Part shown: piece after piece, positions 17,014 to 25,218 of the stretch | Numbering within the stretch: position 1 is the stretch's first letter | Layout: each line of letters starts with the position of its first letter | NCBI GenBank assembly: GCA_050485385.1 | Contig: JBJHBG010000051.1 | Location: forward strand, 1-33,347 | Length of the DNA: 33,347 bases | Direction: 5' to 3' | Origin: RECO01 sp050485385 | GTDB taxonomy: Bacteria > Pseudomonadota > Alphaproteobacteria > Geminicoccales > Geminicoccaceae | Translations under genes and position numbers: made by a program | Notes under the pieces: generated by a model | What the model saw: the letters and a program-made list of their open reading frames with translations, nothing else | Told to the model about the DNA's origin: nothing | The model's database searches: none

Positions 17014-17732
17014 ACGAGCGCACCCGCAGCGGGCTGCTGCTCGGGGCGGTGGCCGTCGTGCTGATCGTCGTCTACGCGAGCGGCCTGCACCGCTACCTCT
17101 CGCTCGACCAACTCACCCCGCACTACGAGGCCCTGCGCGCCTGGGCGGAACGGTATCCGCTGCTGGCGCCGCTCCTGTTCGGCACCGTCTACGCCGCGGC
17201 CGTCGCCGTGTCGGTGCCCGGCGCGTTGGTCCTCACCCTGACCGCAGGCTTCCTGTTCGGAACCTGGATCGGCGGCTTGGTGGCGGTGATCGCCGCGACG
17301 CTGGGCGCGACGGCCATCTTCCTCATCGCCCGTACCTCGCTCGGCGAACCGCTGCGCCGGCGGGCGACCGGAGCCGCGTTCCAGCGCATGCAACAGGGCT
17401 TCCAGGAGGACGCGCTCAGCTACCTGATGGTGTTGCGTCTGCTGCCGCTGTTTCCATTCTGGCTGGTCAATCTGGTGCCCGCCTTCCTCGGCGTGCCGTT
17501 GCGCACCTTCGTGCTGGCGACGGCCGTGGGCATGCTGCCCGGCACCCTCGTCTACGCCGGCCTCGGCAACGGCGTCGGCGTCGTCCTGGCGATGGGCGAG
17601 GAGCCGGACATGGGCATCGTCTTTCGCCCCGCCATCTTCGGCCCTCTGCTCGGCCTCGCCGGCCTCGCCCTGCTCCCGGTGCTCTACAAGCGGTGGCGAC
17701 GTGGTGCCGCAGGCGAGGGCGGCAGCGCCTGA
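17010..17732 (+). CDS. TVP38/TMEM64 (DedA-superfamily) membrane protein
   Basis: This 240-aa inner-membrane protein has about six hydrophobic segments. The SNARE-associated/VTT domain shows VPGALVLTLTAGFLFG and the re-entrant-loop region LRLLPLFPFWLVNLVPAFLGV followed by GMLPGTLVYAGLG. VTT proteins are implicated in lipid scrambling or transport in other systems; the role here is not established. The ATG overlaps the stop of the flavoprotein by 4 bp (ATGA), so the two are made together, suggesting that the soluble reductase works at or for the membrane protein. The basic C-terminus (YKRWRRG) probably lies in the cytoplasm. Confidence 0.9.
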   Translation: MNERTRSGLLLGAVAVVLIVVYASGLHRYLSLDQLTPHYEALRAWAERYPLLAPLLFGTVYAAAVAVSVPGALVLTLTAGFLFGTWIGGLVAVIAATLGATAIFLIARTSLGEPLRRRATGAAFQRMQQGFQEDALSYLMVLRLLPLFPFWLVNLVPAFLGVPLRTFVLATAVGMLPGTLVYAGLGNGVGVVLAMGEEPDMGIVFRPAIFGPLLGLAGLALLPVLYKRWRRGAAGEGGSA

Positions 17733-17847
17733 TCGGCGGCGGATCGGCCTCGTTCGGCGGGACCATCCGGGGTTGTCACCACGTGCTCGATCCGTAACGG
17801 TGGGTCGACCTTGCTTCACCGTCTGTGAACCTACGGAGGCGCCGACC

Positions 17848-20235
17848 ATGCCCCATCGTGGACAGGGCCACCTTCCGACGCTCACCCTGGTCGCTCTGGT
17901 GATCGGCCTCGCGGCGCCGCCCGCCTGGGCCGACGGTCGCACCGACGTCATCGCCCGCACCGGCGACGCGGCGCCCGGCCTCGATCCGGGCGTGCTGTTC
18001 GACCGCCTGTTCGGTTTGAACTCCCGGCCCAGCCTGAACGATGCCGGCGACGTCGCCTTCGTCGGCAGCGTTGGCGGTCAGGGCGTCGTCACGGGCGTGA
18101 ACGACAGCGGCATCTGGGTCGGCGACAGCTTGCGCGTCCGCCGGGGTGATCCGATCGAGGGCCTTGCGGGGCTATCGTTCGGCGCCCTCCAGTCACCCGT
18201 CGTCAACGCCGCGGGCGACATCGCCTTTCGCGCGGGCCTCGCCGGCGCTCCCCCGGAAAGCAACGAAGCGGTGTTCCGGAACGACACCCTCGTTGCCCGT
18301 CGGGGCGACCCTGCCATCGGCACCGATCTTTCGGGGCCGCGCACCTTCGGCACCCTACGCGGCGGTCCGGCGATCAACGCGGCCGGTGACGTCGCCTTCG
18401 GCATCGACCTCTCTCCCGGCTCCTGGTCGATCTGGCGCAACGACGAGTTCGTCATCCGCGGGGGCGGGACACCCCCATCGCTGGATACGACCCTCTTTCC
18501 GCAGTACGCCACGCGGCTGAGCCTGAACGACCAGGGCCAAGTGGCCTCTCGCTCCTTTCTGTCGGCTGGCGGGAGTGCGATCTTCGTCGACGACCGCCTG
18601 GTGCGGCGGACGGGTGACGCCGCCCCCGGCATCGGTCCAGGCGCCGCCTTCGAGAGCTTCTTCGCACCGGCGTTGAACGATGCCGGCGAGATAGCCTTCC
18701 GGGCCACGCTGGAGTTCGGCACGGCCGGCGTGACGGGCACGAACCATTTCGGCATCTGGCAAGGTGACCGGCTGGTGGTGCGCACGGGCGACGAGGCCCC
18801 CGCCGTGCCGGAAGCGCGCTTCTTCGACCTGACCGACCCGGTGGTGAACGACGGCGGGCAGGTGGCGTTCGGCGCGAACATCGAAATCGGGGAGCCGGGC
18901 GCACCGCAAACCACGACCAAGGGCATCTGGCTGTACGGCCCCAACGGCGACGCGCTCCTAGTCGTGCGTCCGGGCTACGTCGTCGGCGGGCGTACCGTCG
19001 CCGACACCGCGTTTTCCGGCGACGACGCGGGCCTGCTCAGCAGCCCCGACAGCCTCAACGATTTCAGCCAGCTCGCCTACCTCGCCCGCTTCACCGACGG
19101 CAGCGAGGCGGTGTTGCGCTTCACTCCGGACCTCCGCTGGATCGCCGACGCCAGCGGCTCGTGGGACGACGCCATGGGCTGGACCATCGCCCAGCTTCCC
19201 GGTGCCGTCCACGACGTCGCCATCGCTCCCGACCGCGACGTCACCGTTACCGGCCCCATGGAGACCACGACGGTGCGGCGCCTGACCGTCGGCGGCGGCA
19301 ACGGGGTCGCCACCCTCGACCTCGCCGGCGGCGACGTGACCTCCGCTGAGCGGATCACGGTGGAGTCCACCGGCCGCATCGCCGGCAGCGGCGAGTTGCA
19401 GGCGCCGATCCTCACCAACTTCGGCAATCTGAGCGTGGGGAGAGGCCAAGCCATGACCGTGGCCTCGGCCGCCGAAAGCATCGGCACCATCGACGTGATC
19501 GGCGGCAGCTTCGAGGCCACGGGGCAGCTGTTCAACGCCGACGGCGGCAGCGTGCTCGGCGTCGACGCCCAGATCGGCGCCGGCAGCGTCTTGAACAGGG
19601 GACACATGCAGTTCGTCGGCGACACGACCGTCGCCGGGGGCGTCAACAACCGTGGCGGTGAGATCGCCACCGTCGCCGGCACCACGACCTACACCGGCGA
19701 CGTGCGCAACGATGGCCTCATCACCACCGGCTTCGGCGACACCAGCCGCTTTCTCGCCGGCCTCGGCGGCACCGGCAGCTTCGCCGGTCCCGGCACGGTC
19801 GAGGTGTTGGGCAGCCTCAGCCCCGGCGCCAGCCCCGGCCTCCTCGCCTTCGACGGCGACCTCGTGCTCGGCCCCGGCAGCGTCACGCTGATGGAGTTGG
19901 GCGGGACGGTCCGCGGGCTCGGCTACGACGCCATCGACGTCGGCGGGACGGCCACGCTCGGGGGTCTCTTGCAGGTGGTGCTGATCGACGGCTTCGTCTC
20001 CGAGGTCGGCGACCGCTTCGAGCTGGTGCGCGCCCAGGCCTTTGCCGGCGGCTTCGACGGCATCGACCTGCCCTCGGGCATGTTCCTCGCCGGACTGACC
20101 GATGGCAGCTTCGAGTTGCAGGTGGTGCCGTTGCCGGCCGCCGCTTGGCTGTTCGGCACGGCCCTTTCGGGACTGGGCCTGTGGCACCGGCAGCGTCGAC
20201 GTTCTGCTGTCGGCGGCGAGGGCAGGATCGCGTAG
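17848..20235 (+). CDS. Secreted repeat protein with PEP-CTERM-like sorting tail
   Basis: This 795-aa exported protein has a signal peptide (about 1-28, cleavage after PAWA). The N-terminal half (about 30-430) is built of imperfect repeats of the type RTGDxAPG...LNDAGxVAF...GIWxGDxLVVR, as in choice-of-anchor/DUF7453-like propeller proteins. The second half is a Gly/Thr-rich beta-strand region with NFGNLSVG, NRGGEIATVAG and LGSLSPGASPGLL, like passenger-type beta-helix repeats. The last 36 residues are VPLPAAAWLFGTALSGLGLW followed by HRQRRR: the VPLPA motif, one helix and a basic end of exosortase substrates. An ACGGAGG lies 8 nt before the ATG. No exosortase gene is in the window. The role is unknown; surface or extracellular-matrix function is an inference. 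Confidence 0.85.
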   Translation: MPHRGQGHLPTLTLVALVIGLAAPPAWADGRTDVIARTGDAAPGLDPGVLFDRLFGLNSRPSLNDAGDVAFVGSVGGQGVVTGVNDSGIWVGDSLRVRRGDPIEGLAGLSFGALQSPVVNAAGDIAFRAGLAGAPPESNEAVFRNDTLVARRGDPAIGTDLSGPRTFGTLRGGPAINAAGDVAFGIDLSPGSWSIWRNDEFVIRGGGTPPSLDTTLFPQYATRLSLNDQGQVASRSFLSAGGSAIFVDDRLVRRTGDAAPGIGPGAAFESFFAPALNDAGEIAFRATLEFGTAGVTGTNHFGIWQGDRLVVRTGDEAPAVPEARFFDLTDPVVNDGGQVAFGANIEIGEPGAPQTTTKGIWLYGPNGDALLVVRPGYVVGGRTVADTAFSGDDAGLLSSPDSLNDFSQLAYLARFTDGSEAVLRFTPDLRWIADASGSWDDAMGWTIAQLPGAVHDVAIAPDRDVTVTGPMETTTVRRLTVGGGNGVATLDLAGGDVTSAERITVESTGRIAGSGELQAPILTNFGNLSVGRGQAMTVASAAESIGTIDVIGGSFEATGQLFNADGGSVLGVDAQIGAGSVLNRGHMQFVGDTTVAGGVNNRGGEIATVAGTTTYTGDVRNDGLITTGFGDTSRFLAGLGGTGSFAGPGTVEVLGSLSPGASPGLLAFDGDLVLGPGSVTLMELGGTVRGLGYDAIDVGGTATLGGLLQVVLIDGFVSEVGDRFELVRAQAFAGGFDGIDLPSGMFLAGLTDGSFELQVVPLPAAAWLFGTALSGLGLWHRQRRRSAVGGEGRIA

Positions 20236-20246
20236 CCGGCGACGGC

Positions 20247-21197
20247 TCACACCGCTTCGGCCGGGCGGCCCATCTGCAGGTACTTGGCGCGGCGGTCGCG
20301 GCGGCGTTCGTGTGCCGTCGCGGGCGCCAGCTCGCGGAGCTGGGCGTCGATGGCGTCGCCGACACGGTCGATGGTGGTTGCCCGCGCCCGGTGCGCACCG
20401 CCGAGCGGCTCCTCGATCACGGCGTCGACGATGCCCTGGCTGACGAGGTCCTGGGCCGTCAGCTTCAAGGCTTCGGCTGCGGTCGCGGCTTGCTCCGAGC
20501 TGCGCCAGAGGATGGCGGCGCAGCCCTCCGGCGAAATCACCGAGTAGATGCTGTGTTCCAGCATCAAGACGCGGTCGGCGGTGGCGAGCGCGATGGCGCC
20601 GCCGGAGCCACCCTCGCCGATGATCACCGCGACGATGGGCACGCCCAGTTGCAGGCAGGTCTGGATCGAGCGGGCGATGGCCTCGGCTTGACCGCGCGCC
20701 TCGGCATCGACCCCGGGATGCGCCCCTGGCGTGTCGACCAGCGTGACGACCGGCAGACCGAAGCGGTCGGCGAGCCGCATCAGGCGCATCGCCTTGCGGT
20801 AGCCCTCCGGCCGCGCCATGCCGAAATTGTGGCGGATGCGGTCCTCGGTGTCGGCGCCCTTCTCCTGGCCGATCAGCACGACCGACCGCCCCCGGAAGCG
20901 GCCGAGACCGCCGATGACGGCGGCATCGTCCGCGAAGGCACGGTCGCCCGCGAGCGGCGTCCAGTCGTCGATCAGCCGCTCCACGTAGTCGACCACGTGT
21001 GGCCGGTCCGGATGCCGCGCCACCTGCGCCTTCTGCCACGGCGTCAGCTTGGCGTAGGTGCGCTCCAGCAGCTTGTTGGCGCGCCCCTCGAGCTTGGCGA
21101 TCTCGTCGCTGATCTCCAACTCGTTGCCTTGCGAGAGGTGCCTGAGCTCCTTGATCTTGCCTTCGAGCTCGGCGATGGGCTTTTCGAAGTCGAGCAG
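20247..21197 (-). CDS. accA: Acetyl-CoA carboxylase carboxyltransferase subunit alpha
   Basis: AccA pairs with AccD to transfer the carboxyl group from biotin to acetyl-CoA, the first step of fatty acid synthesis. Family features are LTPWQKAQVARHPDRPH, IGQEKGADTEDRIRHNFGMARPEGYRKA, VDTPGAHPGVDAEARGQAEAI, GEGGSGGAIALA and SVISPEGCAAILW. The first ordinary start in frame (TTG at 21119) would remove the conserved N-terminus LDFEKPIAELEGKIKELRHLS. A CTG at 21197 begins exactly there, 6 nt after a perfect GGAGG (complement of 21204-21208), and gives 316 aa, the normal AccA length. No ATG, GTG or TTG is available nearby upstream in frame, so a CTG start is the best reading, with sequencing error as the alternative. 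It follows the lyase gene by 60 bp. Confidence 0.93.
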   Translation of the reverse strand: MLDFEKPIAELEGKIKELRHLSQGNELEISDEIAKLEGRANKLLERTYAKLTPWQKAQVARHPDRPHVVDYVERLIDDWTPLAGDRAFADDAAVIGGLGRFRGRSVVLIGQEKGADTEDRIRHNFGMARPEGYRKAMRLMRLADRFGLPVVTLVDTPGAHPGVDAEARGQAEAIARSIQTCLQLGVPIVAVIIGEGGSGGAIALATADRVLMLEHSIYSVISPEGCAAILWRSSEQAATAAEALKLTAQDLVSQGIVDAVIEEPLGGAHRARATTIDRVGDAIDAQLRELAPATAHERRRDRRAKYLQMGRPAEAV

Positions 21198-21257
21198 GGT
21201 GAACCTCCGGGGAAGCGACGGGCCGGTCGCGGTGCGAGCGAGTGCCTTATAGCGCCG

Positions 21258-22241
21258 TCAGGGCGCGCTGGCGATCTGCTCGGCCTTCTTCACCAAAACC
21301 TCGGCCTGACGGATCGAGGCGATGTCGATCAGCCGGCCGTCGAGGCTGACGGCCCCCCTGCCGGCCTTGGCGGCCTCCTCCATCGCGACCAGGATGCGCC
21401 GCGCGCGGTCCACCTCCTTGGCGTCCGGACTGTGGACCTCGTTCGCGAGTGCGATCTGCGAGGGGTGAATGGCCCACTTCCCCTCGCACCCGAGCACGGC
21501 CGCCCGACGCGCCTGGGCCCGGTAGCCCTCGGCGTCGCCGAAGTCCCCGAACGGGCCGTCGAGCGGGCGCAAGCCCGCGGCCCGGGCTGCCACCACCAGC
21601 CGCGACAGCGCGTAATGCCACATGTCGCCCCAGTGGTAGTGGCGCTCGGCGCCGCCCTCGGACGGGTCGGTCAACACGCCGTAGTCGGGGTTCGGGCCAC
21701 CGATCTGGGTGGTCCTGGCGCGCGTCGAGGCGGCATAGTCGGCGACGCCGAAATGCAGCGATTCGTTGCGCTTGGAGGCCGTGGCGATGGCCTCGACGTT
21801 GGCCATGCCGAGAGCGGTCTCGATCAGCAACTCGAAGCCGAGACGCTTGGTGCGTCCGACCGCGTCCTCCACCTGCGTCACCAGCATGTCCACGGCGTAG
21901 ACGTCGGCGGCGGTCCCCACCTTCGGGATCATGATCAGGTCGAGCCGGTCGCCGCCCTGCTCGATGACGTCGACCACGTCGCGATACATGTAGTGCGTAT
22001 CGAGACCGTTGATCCGCACCGACAGCGTCTTGGTGCCCCAGTCGATCTCGTTCAGCGCCTGGATCACGTTCCGGCGCGCCGCCGCCTTCCGGTCGGGCGC
22101 CACCGCATCCTCGAGGTCGAGAAAGACGACGTCGGCCGCGGACCTTGCTGCCTTCTCGAACATCTGCGGGCTGGAACCGGGCACGGCGAGTTCCGAGCGG
22201 TTCAAGCGCGGCTCGGCCTGGGCGACGACGGTGAAGCTCAC
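21258..22241 (-). CDS. mcl1: L-malyl-CoA/beta-methylmalyl-CoA lyase (HpcH/HpaI-CitE family)
   Basis: This 327-aa TIM-barrel lyase most resembles Mcl1 of Rhodobacter, which cleaves malyl-CoA and beta-methylmalyl-CoA to glyoxylate plus acetyl- or propionyl-CoA in the ethylmalonyl-CoA pathway. Shared segments include FEKAARSAADVVFLDLEDAVAP, LSVRINGLDT, RDVVDVIEQGGDRLDLIMIPK, TAADVYAVDMLV, a metal-binding glutamate in ELLIETALG, LDGPFGDFGDAEGYRAQARR and GKWAIHPSQIALANEV. The GTG start has AGGAGAG 5 nt upstream. It sits between xerD and accA, apparently one operon. The other ethylmalonyl-CoA pathway genes are not in the window, so the pathway is an inference. A malyl-CoA thioesterase (Mcl2-like) role is less likely but possible. 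Confidence 0.85.
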   Translation of the reverse strand: MSFTVVAQAEPRLNRSELAVPGSSPQMFEKAARSAADVVFLDLEDAVAPDRKAAARRNVIQALNEIDWGTKTLSVRINGLDTHYMYRDVVDVIEQGGDRLDLIMIPKVGTAADVYAVDMLVTQVEDAVGRTKRLGFELLIETALGMANVEAIATASKRNESLHFGVADYAASTRARTTQIGGPNPDYGVLTDPSEGGAERHYHWGDMWHYALSRLVVAARAAGLRPLDGPFGDFGDAEGYRAQARRAAVLGCEGKWAIHPSQIALANEVHSPDAKEVDRARRILVAMEEAAKAGRGAVSLDGRLIDIASIRQAEVLVKKAEQIASAP

Positions 22242-22313
22242 GGGCGCTCTCCTGGCAGCGTTCGTGACGGCGATTTTTCTTGGTAAGCGACCTACCGGCT
22301 CACCGCCGGCTTG

Positions 22314-23270
22314 TCATCCGGCTTCGCCGCGCGGCCGCCGGCGGCCGGGTCCGCGGGCGAGGGGATGATGTGCGGAAACCGCGCGCTCCAGCGCCGTCCG
22401 ATCCAGGTGTGTGTAGATCTCGGTGGTGGCGATGTCGGCGTGTCCGAGGAGCGTTTGCAGCACCCTGAGATCGATGCCGTGGGCGAGGAGGTGGGTGGCG
22501 AAGGCGTGGCGCAGCACGTGCGGCGAGATCCGCGCCGGCGCGATGCCGACCTCGACGGCGAGGCCCTTCAGGAGCTGGAGGATACGCTGCCGCGTCAGGT
22601 AGCCCTGGGCGGCGCGCGACGGGAAGAGATGGCCCCGGTCGGTGCGTCCGACCAGAAAGGTGCTGCGCACCGGAAGGTAGGCGTCGATCGCATCGAGTGC
22701 GCGCCGGCCGAGCGGCACCAGCCGCTCGCGTCCGCCCTTGCCGCGCACCTTCACCATGCCGTCGGCGAGGTCGAGGTCGTCGAGGCCGAGCCCGGCAAGC
22801 TCGGTGACGCGCAGGCCGGCGGCGTAGAGCAACTCGACCAGACAGACCAGCCGCCGGCCGCGCGCACCCTCGGCCGCGTGGGCGGCGGCCAGCAGCGCAT
22901 CGACCTCCGCCTCACTCAAGGTGCGCGGCAGGGGGCGGTCGGACTTGGGCGAGTCGAGCCGCGCCGTCGGATCGTCGCCGCGCCAGCCCTCGACCACGAG
23001 AAAGCGGAAGAACTGCCTGAGCGCGGACAGGTGGCGCTGGGTCGAGCGGCGCGCGTAGCCGCTGGCGTGCAAATCCGCCAGATAGGCCTCGACCACGGCC
23101 TCGGCCGCCGTCTCCGGCGCCACGCCGCGGCCGCGGCAGAAGCCCTGGAAGCGGACGAGGTCGCGGCGATAGGCCTCCAGCGTGTTGATCGCCGCACCGC
23201 GCTCGGCGGCGAGCATGTCGAGAAAGGCGTCGAGCCCGGCGCCGGCCGGCTCAGCGGGGGAAGCGGTCAT
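22314..23270 (-). CDS. xerD: Tyrosine site-specific recombinase XerD
   Basis: XerD works with XerC at dif to resolve chromosome dimers. The 318-aa protein has the N-terminal core-binding SAM-like domain (about 10-100) and a catalytic domain with all expected residues: R154 (AAGLRVTEL), K178 (VRGKGGRE), H251 and R254 (HVLRHAFATHLL), H277 (LLGHADI) and nucleophile Y286 (TTEIYTHLD). The position near accA and the length favour the housekeeping XerD over a mobile-element integrase. The start overlaps the end of the upstream 46-aa membrane protein gene by 20 bp. No dif-like site is apparent nearby. Confidence 0.93.
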   Translation of the reverse strand: MTASPAEPAGAGLDAFLDMLAAERGAAINTLEAYRRDLVRFQGFCRGRGVAPETAAEAVVEAYLADLHASGYARRSTQRHLSALRQFFRFLVVEGWRGDDPTARLDSPKSDRPLPRTLSEAEVDALLAAAHAAEGARGRRLVCLVELLYAAGLRVTELAGLGLDDLDLADGMVKVRGKGGRERLVPLGRRALDAIDAYLPVRSTFLVGRTDRGHLFPSRAAQGYLTRQRILQLLKGLAVEVGIAPARISPHVLRHAFATHLLAHGIDLRVLQTLLGHADIATTEIYTHLDRTALERAVSAHHPLARGPGRRRPRGEAG

Positions 23271-23391
23271 CGGGGATCACGCGCTCGATGCGCTGCGTCG
23301 GCGCCGGGATGTCCCAAGTGACCAGGAACAGGACGAAGCCCGTGAGCAGGACGGCGATGGTGAGGACGAGCCAGCGGCTGAAGGCGGACAT
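23251..23391 (-). CDS. Small single-pass membrane protein overlapping xerD
   Basis: An ATG-started 46-codon frame encodes MSAFSRWLVLTIAVL continuing into one hydrophobic helix (about residues 7-26), then a short soluble tail with TWDIPAPTQRIERVIPDDRF ending in PR. The 'TWDIPAPT...VIPDDRFPR' tail is, to my recollection, a pattern in small hypothetical proteins between aroK and xerD in other alphaproteobacteria, which supports it being real. Its last 20 bp overlap the start of xerD, suggesting coupling. It is divergent from aroK. Function is unknown; it would sit in the inner membrane with the tail outside or inside depending on topology. Confidence 0.75.
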   Translation of the reverse strand: MSAFSRWLVLTIAVLLTGFVLFLVTWDIPAPTQRIERVIPDDRFPR

Positions 23392-23445
23392 GGGCTCCGC
23401 ATCGGCAGGGAAAGGGCGGATCGCGGGCCGGCATGGTCGAGGCCC

Positions 23446-23476
23446 TTGTGCCGGGGTACCGCTGTGGGCTTATATC
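23446..23476 (+). promoter_or_regulatory. Candidate promoter for aroK-aroB
   Basis: TTGTGC (23446-23451) is followed 17-19 nt later by CTTATATC (23469-23476), one of the few AT-rich spots in this divergent gap. A start would lie some 30 nt before the aroK GTG. The match is moderate. Confidence 0.3.
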
Positions 23477-23512
23477 GTCCGGCAACCAAGGGTACAACGG
23501 GCGCCGACCGAG

Positions 23513-24088
23513 GTGGACGAGGATCGAAGCGAGCCGGCCGACGCACCGAAGGCGGAGCGGCCCATTCGCCCCATCGTCCTGGTCGGGCTGATGGGGGCCG
23601 GCAAGACGGCCGTCGGTAAGCGCCTCGCCCAGCGCCTGGAGGTCGAGTTCGTCGACAGCGACCAAGCCATCGAGGCGGCGGCCGGCATGTCCATCGCCGA
23701 TATCTTCGAACGCTACGGCGAGGCCGAGTTCCGCGCGCTCGAACGGCGTGTCATCCAGCGTATCCTGAACGACGGCGGTGCCGGGGTGGTCGCCCTCGGC
23801 GGCGGCGCGTTCGTCGATGCCGAGACCCGCAGCTTGGTCCTGGAGCGCGGACACGTCGTCTGGCTCAAGGCCGACGTCGACGTGCTGGTCGCGCGGACCG
23901 CGCGCAAGCCCGGCAAACGCCCATTGCTCGAAGGCCGCGATCCGCGCGGCGTACTCGCGGAGTTGGCCGAACACCGCGCCCCCTACTACGGCCTCGCCCA
24001 CGCCGTCGTGGTCAGCGGCAACGGCCCGCTCGGCAACGTGGTTGCCGAGGTCGCGGCCAAGGCGCGCGACGCCGGGGTGCTGCATTGA
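23513..24088 (+). CDS. aroK: Shikimate kinase
   Basis: This enzyme phosphorylates shikimate at O3 with ATP, the fifth step of the shikimate pathway. The 191-aa P-loop protein has Walker A GLMGAGKTAVG (about 25-35), the shikimate-binding FVDSDQAIE, FRALERRV, the ALGGGAF loop and the lid-region RTARKPGKRPLLEG. The GTG at 23513 is the first usable start before the conserved part and adds a 19-residue acidic/basic lead (MDEDRSEPADAPKAERPIR). No strong ribosome-binding site is visible, so the exact start is less certain than the gene. The stop overlaps the aroB start (TTGA), the usual aroKB coupling. Confidence 0.95.
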   Translation: MDEDRSEPADAPKAERPIRPIVLVGLMGAGKTAVGKRLAQRLEVEFVDSDQAIEAAAGMSIADIFERYGEAEFRALERRVIQRILNDGGAGVVALGGGAFVDAETRSLVLERGHVVWLKADVDVLVARTARKPGKRPLLEGRDPRGVLAELAEHRAPYYGLAHAVVVSGNGPLGNVVAEVAAKARDAGVLH

Positions 24089-25197
24089 GCGGCCCGGCGA
24101 GCCGTATCCGCGTCGAACTGGCGGCGCGCGGTTACGACGTCGTGGTCGGCGGCGGCCTGATCGACCGGGCCGGTGCTGCGCTCCGCGAGGCCTTGGGGCC
24201 GGCGCCGGTGCTCGTCGTCGCCGATGCCGCCCTCAACGGCACGCCGCACCTCGCCCGCCTGCGCACCTCGTTCGAGGCGGCCGGCATCGACGCGCCCGTG
24301 TTCGAGGTGCCGTCGGGCGAGGCGAGTAAGTCGCTCGCGGCCTACGGCAGCCTGATGGAAGAGGTCCTCGCACTGCAGCCGGATCGCCAATCCGCGGTCG
24401 TGGCTTTGGGCGGCGGGGTGGTCGGCGATCTCGCCGGCTTCGTCGCGGCGACGCTCCTGCGCGGTGTCCGGCTCGTCCAACTCCCGACCACGCTCTTGGC
24501 CCAGGTCGACAGTGCGGTCGGTGGCAAGACCGGCATCAACAGCCGCCACGGCAAGAACCTGATCGGCGCCTTCCACCAGCCCGCGCTGGTGCTGTGCGAT
24601 CTCGACACGCTCGCGACGCTGCCGCCGCGCGAGCGCCGTGCCGGCTATGCCGAGGTCGTGAAGTACGGTCTGCTGGGCGATGCCGCCTTTTTCGACTGGC
24701 TCGAAGTCCACGGTGCCGCCGCCCTCGCCGGCGACGTTGCCGCCCTTGCGCATTGCGTCGAGACCTCGGTCCGCGCCAAGGCGGTGATCGTCGCCGCCGA
24801 CGAGGAGGAGCGCAGCGACCGCCGGGCCCTGTTGAACCTCGGCCACACCTTCGCCCACGCCTACGAACGGCTGACCGGCTACGGCGACCGGCTGCTGCAC
24901 GGCGAGGCGGTCGCCTTGGGGCTGGTACGGGCCTTCGCGCTGTCGGTGCGCCTCGGTCTCTGCCCGCCGGCCGACCTCGCCCGCGTGCGCCGCCACCTGG
25001 AGGCCGTGGGTCTGCCGGTCAGCCCCGGCGCCGTCGGCGACTTCGCGCCCGAAGCCGTGCTGCACGCCATGCGCGGCGACAAGAAGGCCGCCCATGGCCG
25101 CCTCGCCTTCGTCCTCGTGCGCGGCATCGGCGATGCCTTCGTCAGTCGCGACGTCGACGAGGACGTGCTGCTCGAGCAGCTTCGCGATGCCGCCTGA
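24085..25197 (+). CDS. aroB: 3-dehydroquinate synthase
   Basis: AroB converts DAHP to 3-dehydroquinate with NAD and a divalent metal, the second step of the shikimate pathway. The 370-aa product has VALGGGVVGDLAGFVAATLLRG (NAD site), LPTTLLAQVDSAVGGKTGIN, the NLIGAFHQP loop, the metal ligands in AGYAEVVKYG (Glu), NLGHTFAHA (His) and LLHGEAVALG (His), and the C-terminal DKKAAHGRLAFVL. The start is TTG inside the aroK stop codon (TTGA). The two act in the same pathway and are co-translated. A CNNM-type transporter follows 21 bp later. Confidence 0.96.
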   Translation: MSGPASRIRVELAARGYDVVVGGGLIDRAGAALREALGPAPVLVVADAALNGTPHLARLRTSFEAAGIDAPVFEVPSGEASKSLAAYGSLMEEVLALQPDRQSAVVALGGGVVGDLAGFVAATLLRGVRLVQLPTTLLAQVDSAVGGKTGINSRHGKNLIGAFHQPALVLCDLDTLATLPPRERRAGYAEVVKYGLLGDAAFFDWLEVHGAAALAGDVAALAHCVETSVRAKAVIVAADEEERSDRRALLNLGHTFAHAYERLTGYGDRLLHGEAVALGLVRAFALSVRLGLCPPADLARVRRHLEAVGLPVSPGAVGDFAPEAVLHAMRGDKKAAHGRLAFVLVRGIGDAFVSRDVDEDVLLEQLRDAA

Positions 25198-25218
25198 CCC
25201 GGATCACAGGGAACGTCC

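Noticed and set aside
22314..23270. XerD as the integrase of the tRNA-Gln element
   Set aside because: It lies 3.5 kb outside the repeats in a conserved core setting with accA and has the housekeeping XerD length and motifs.
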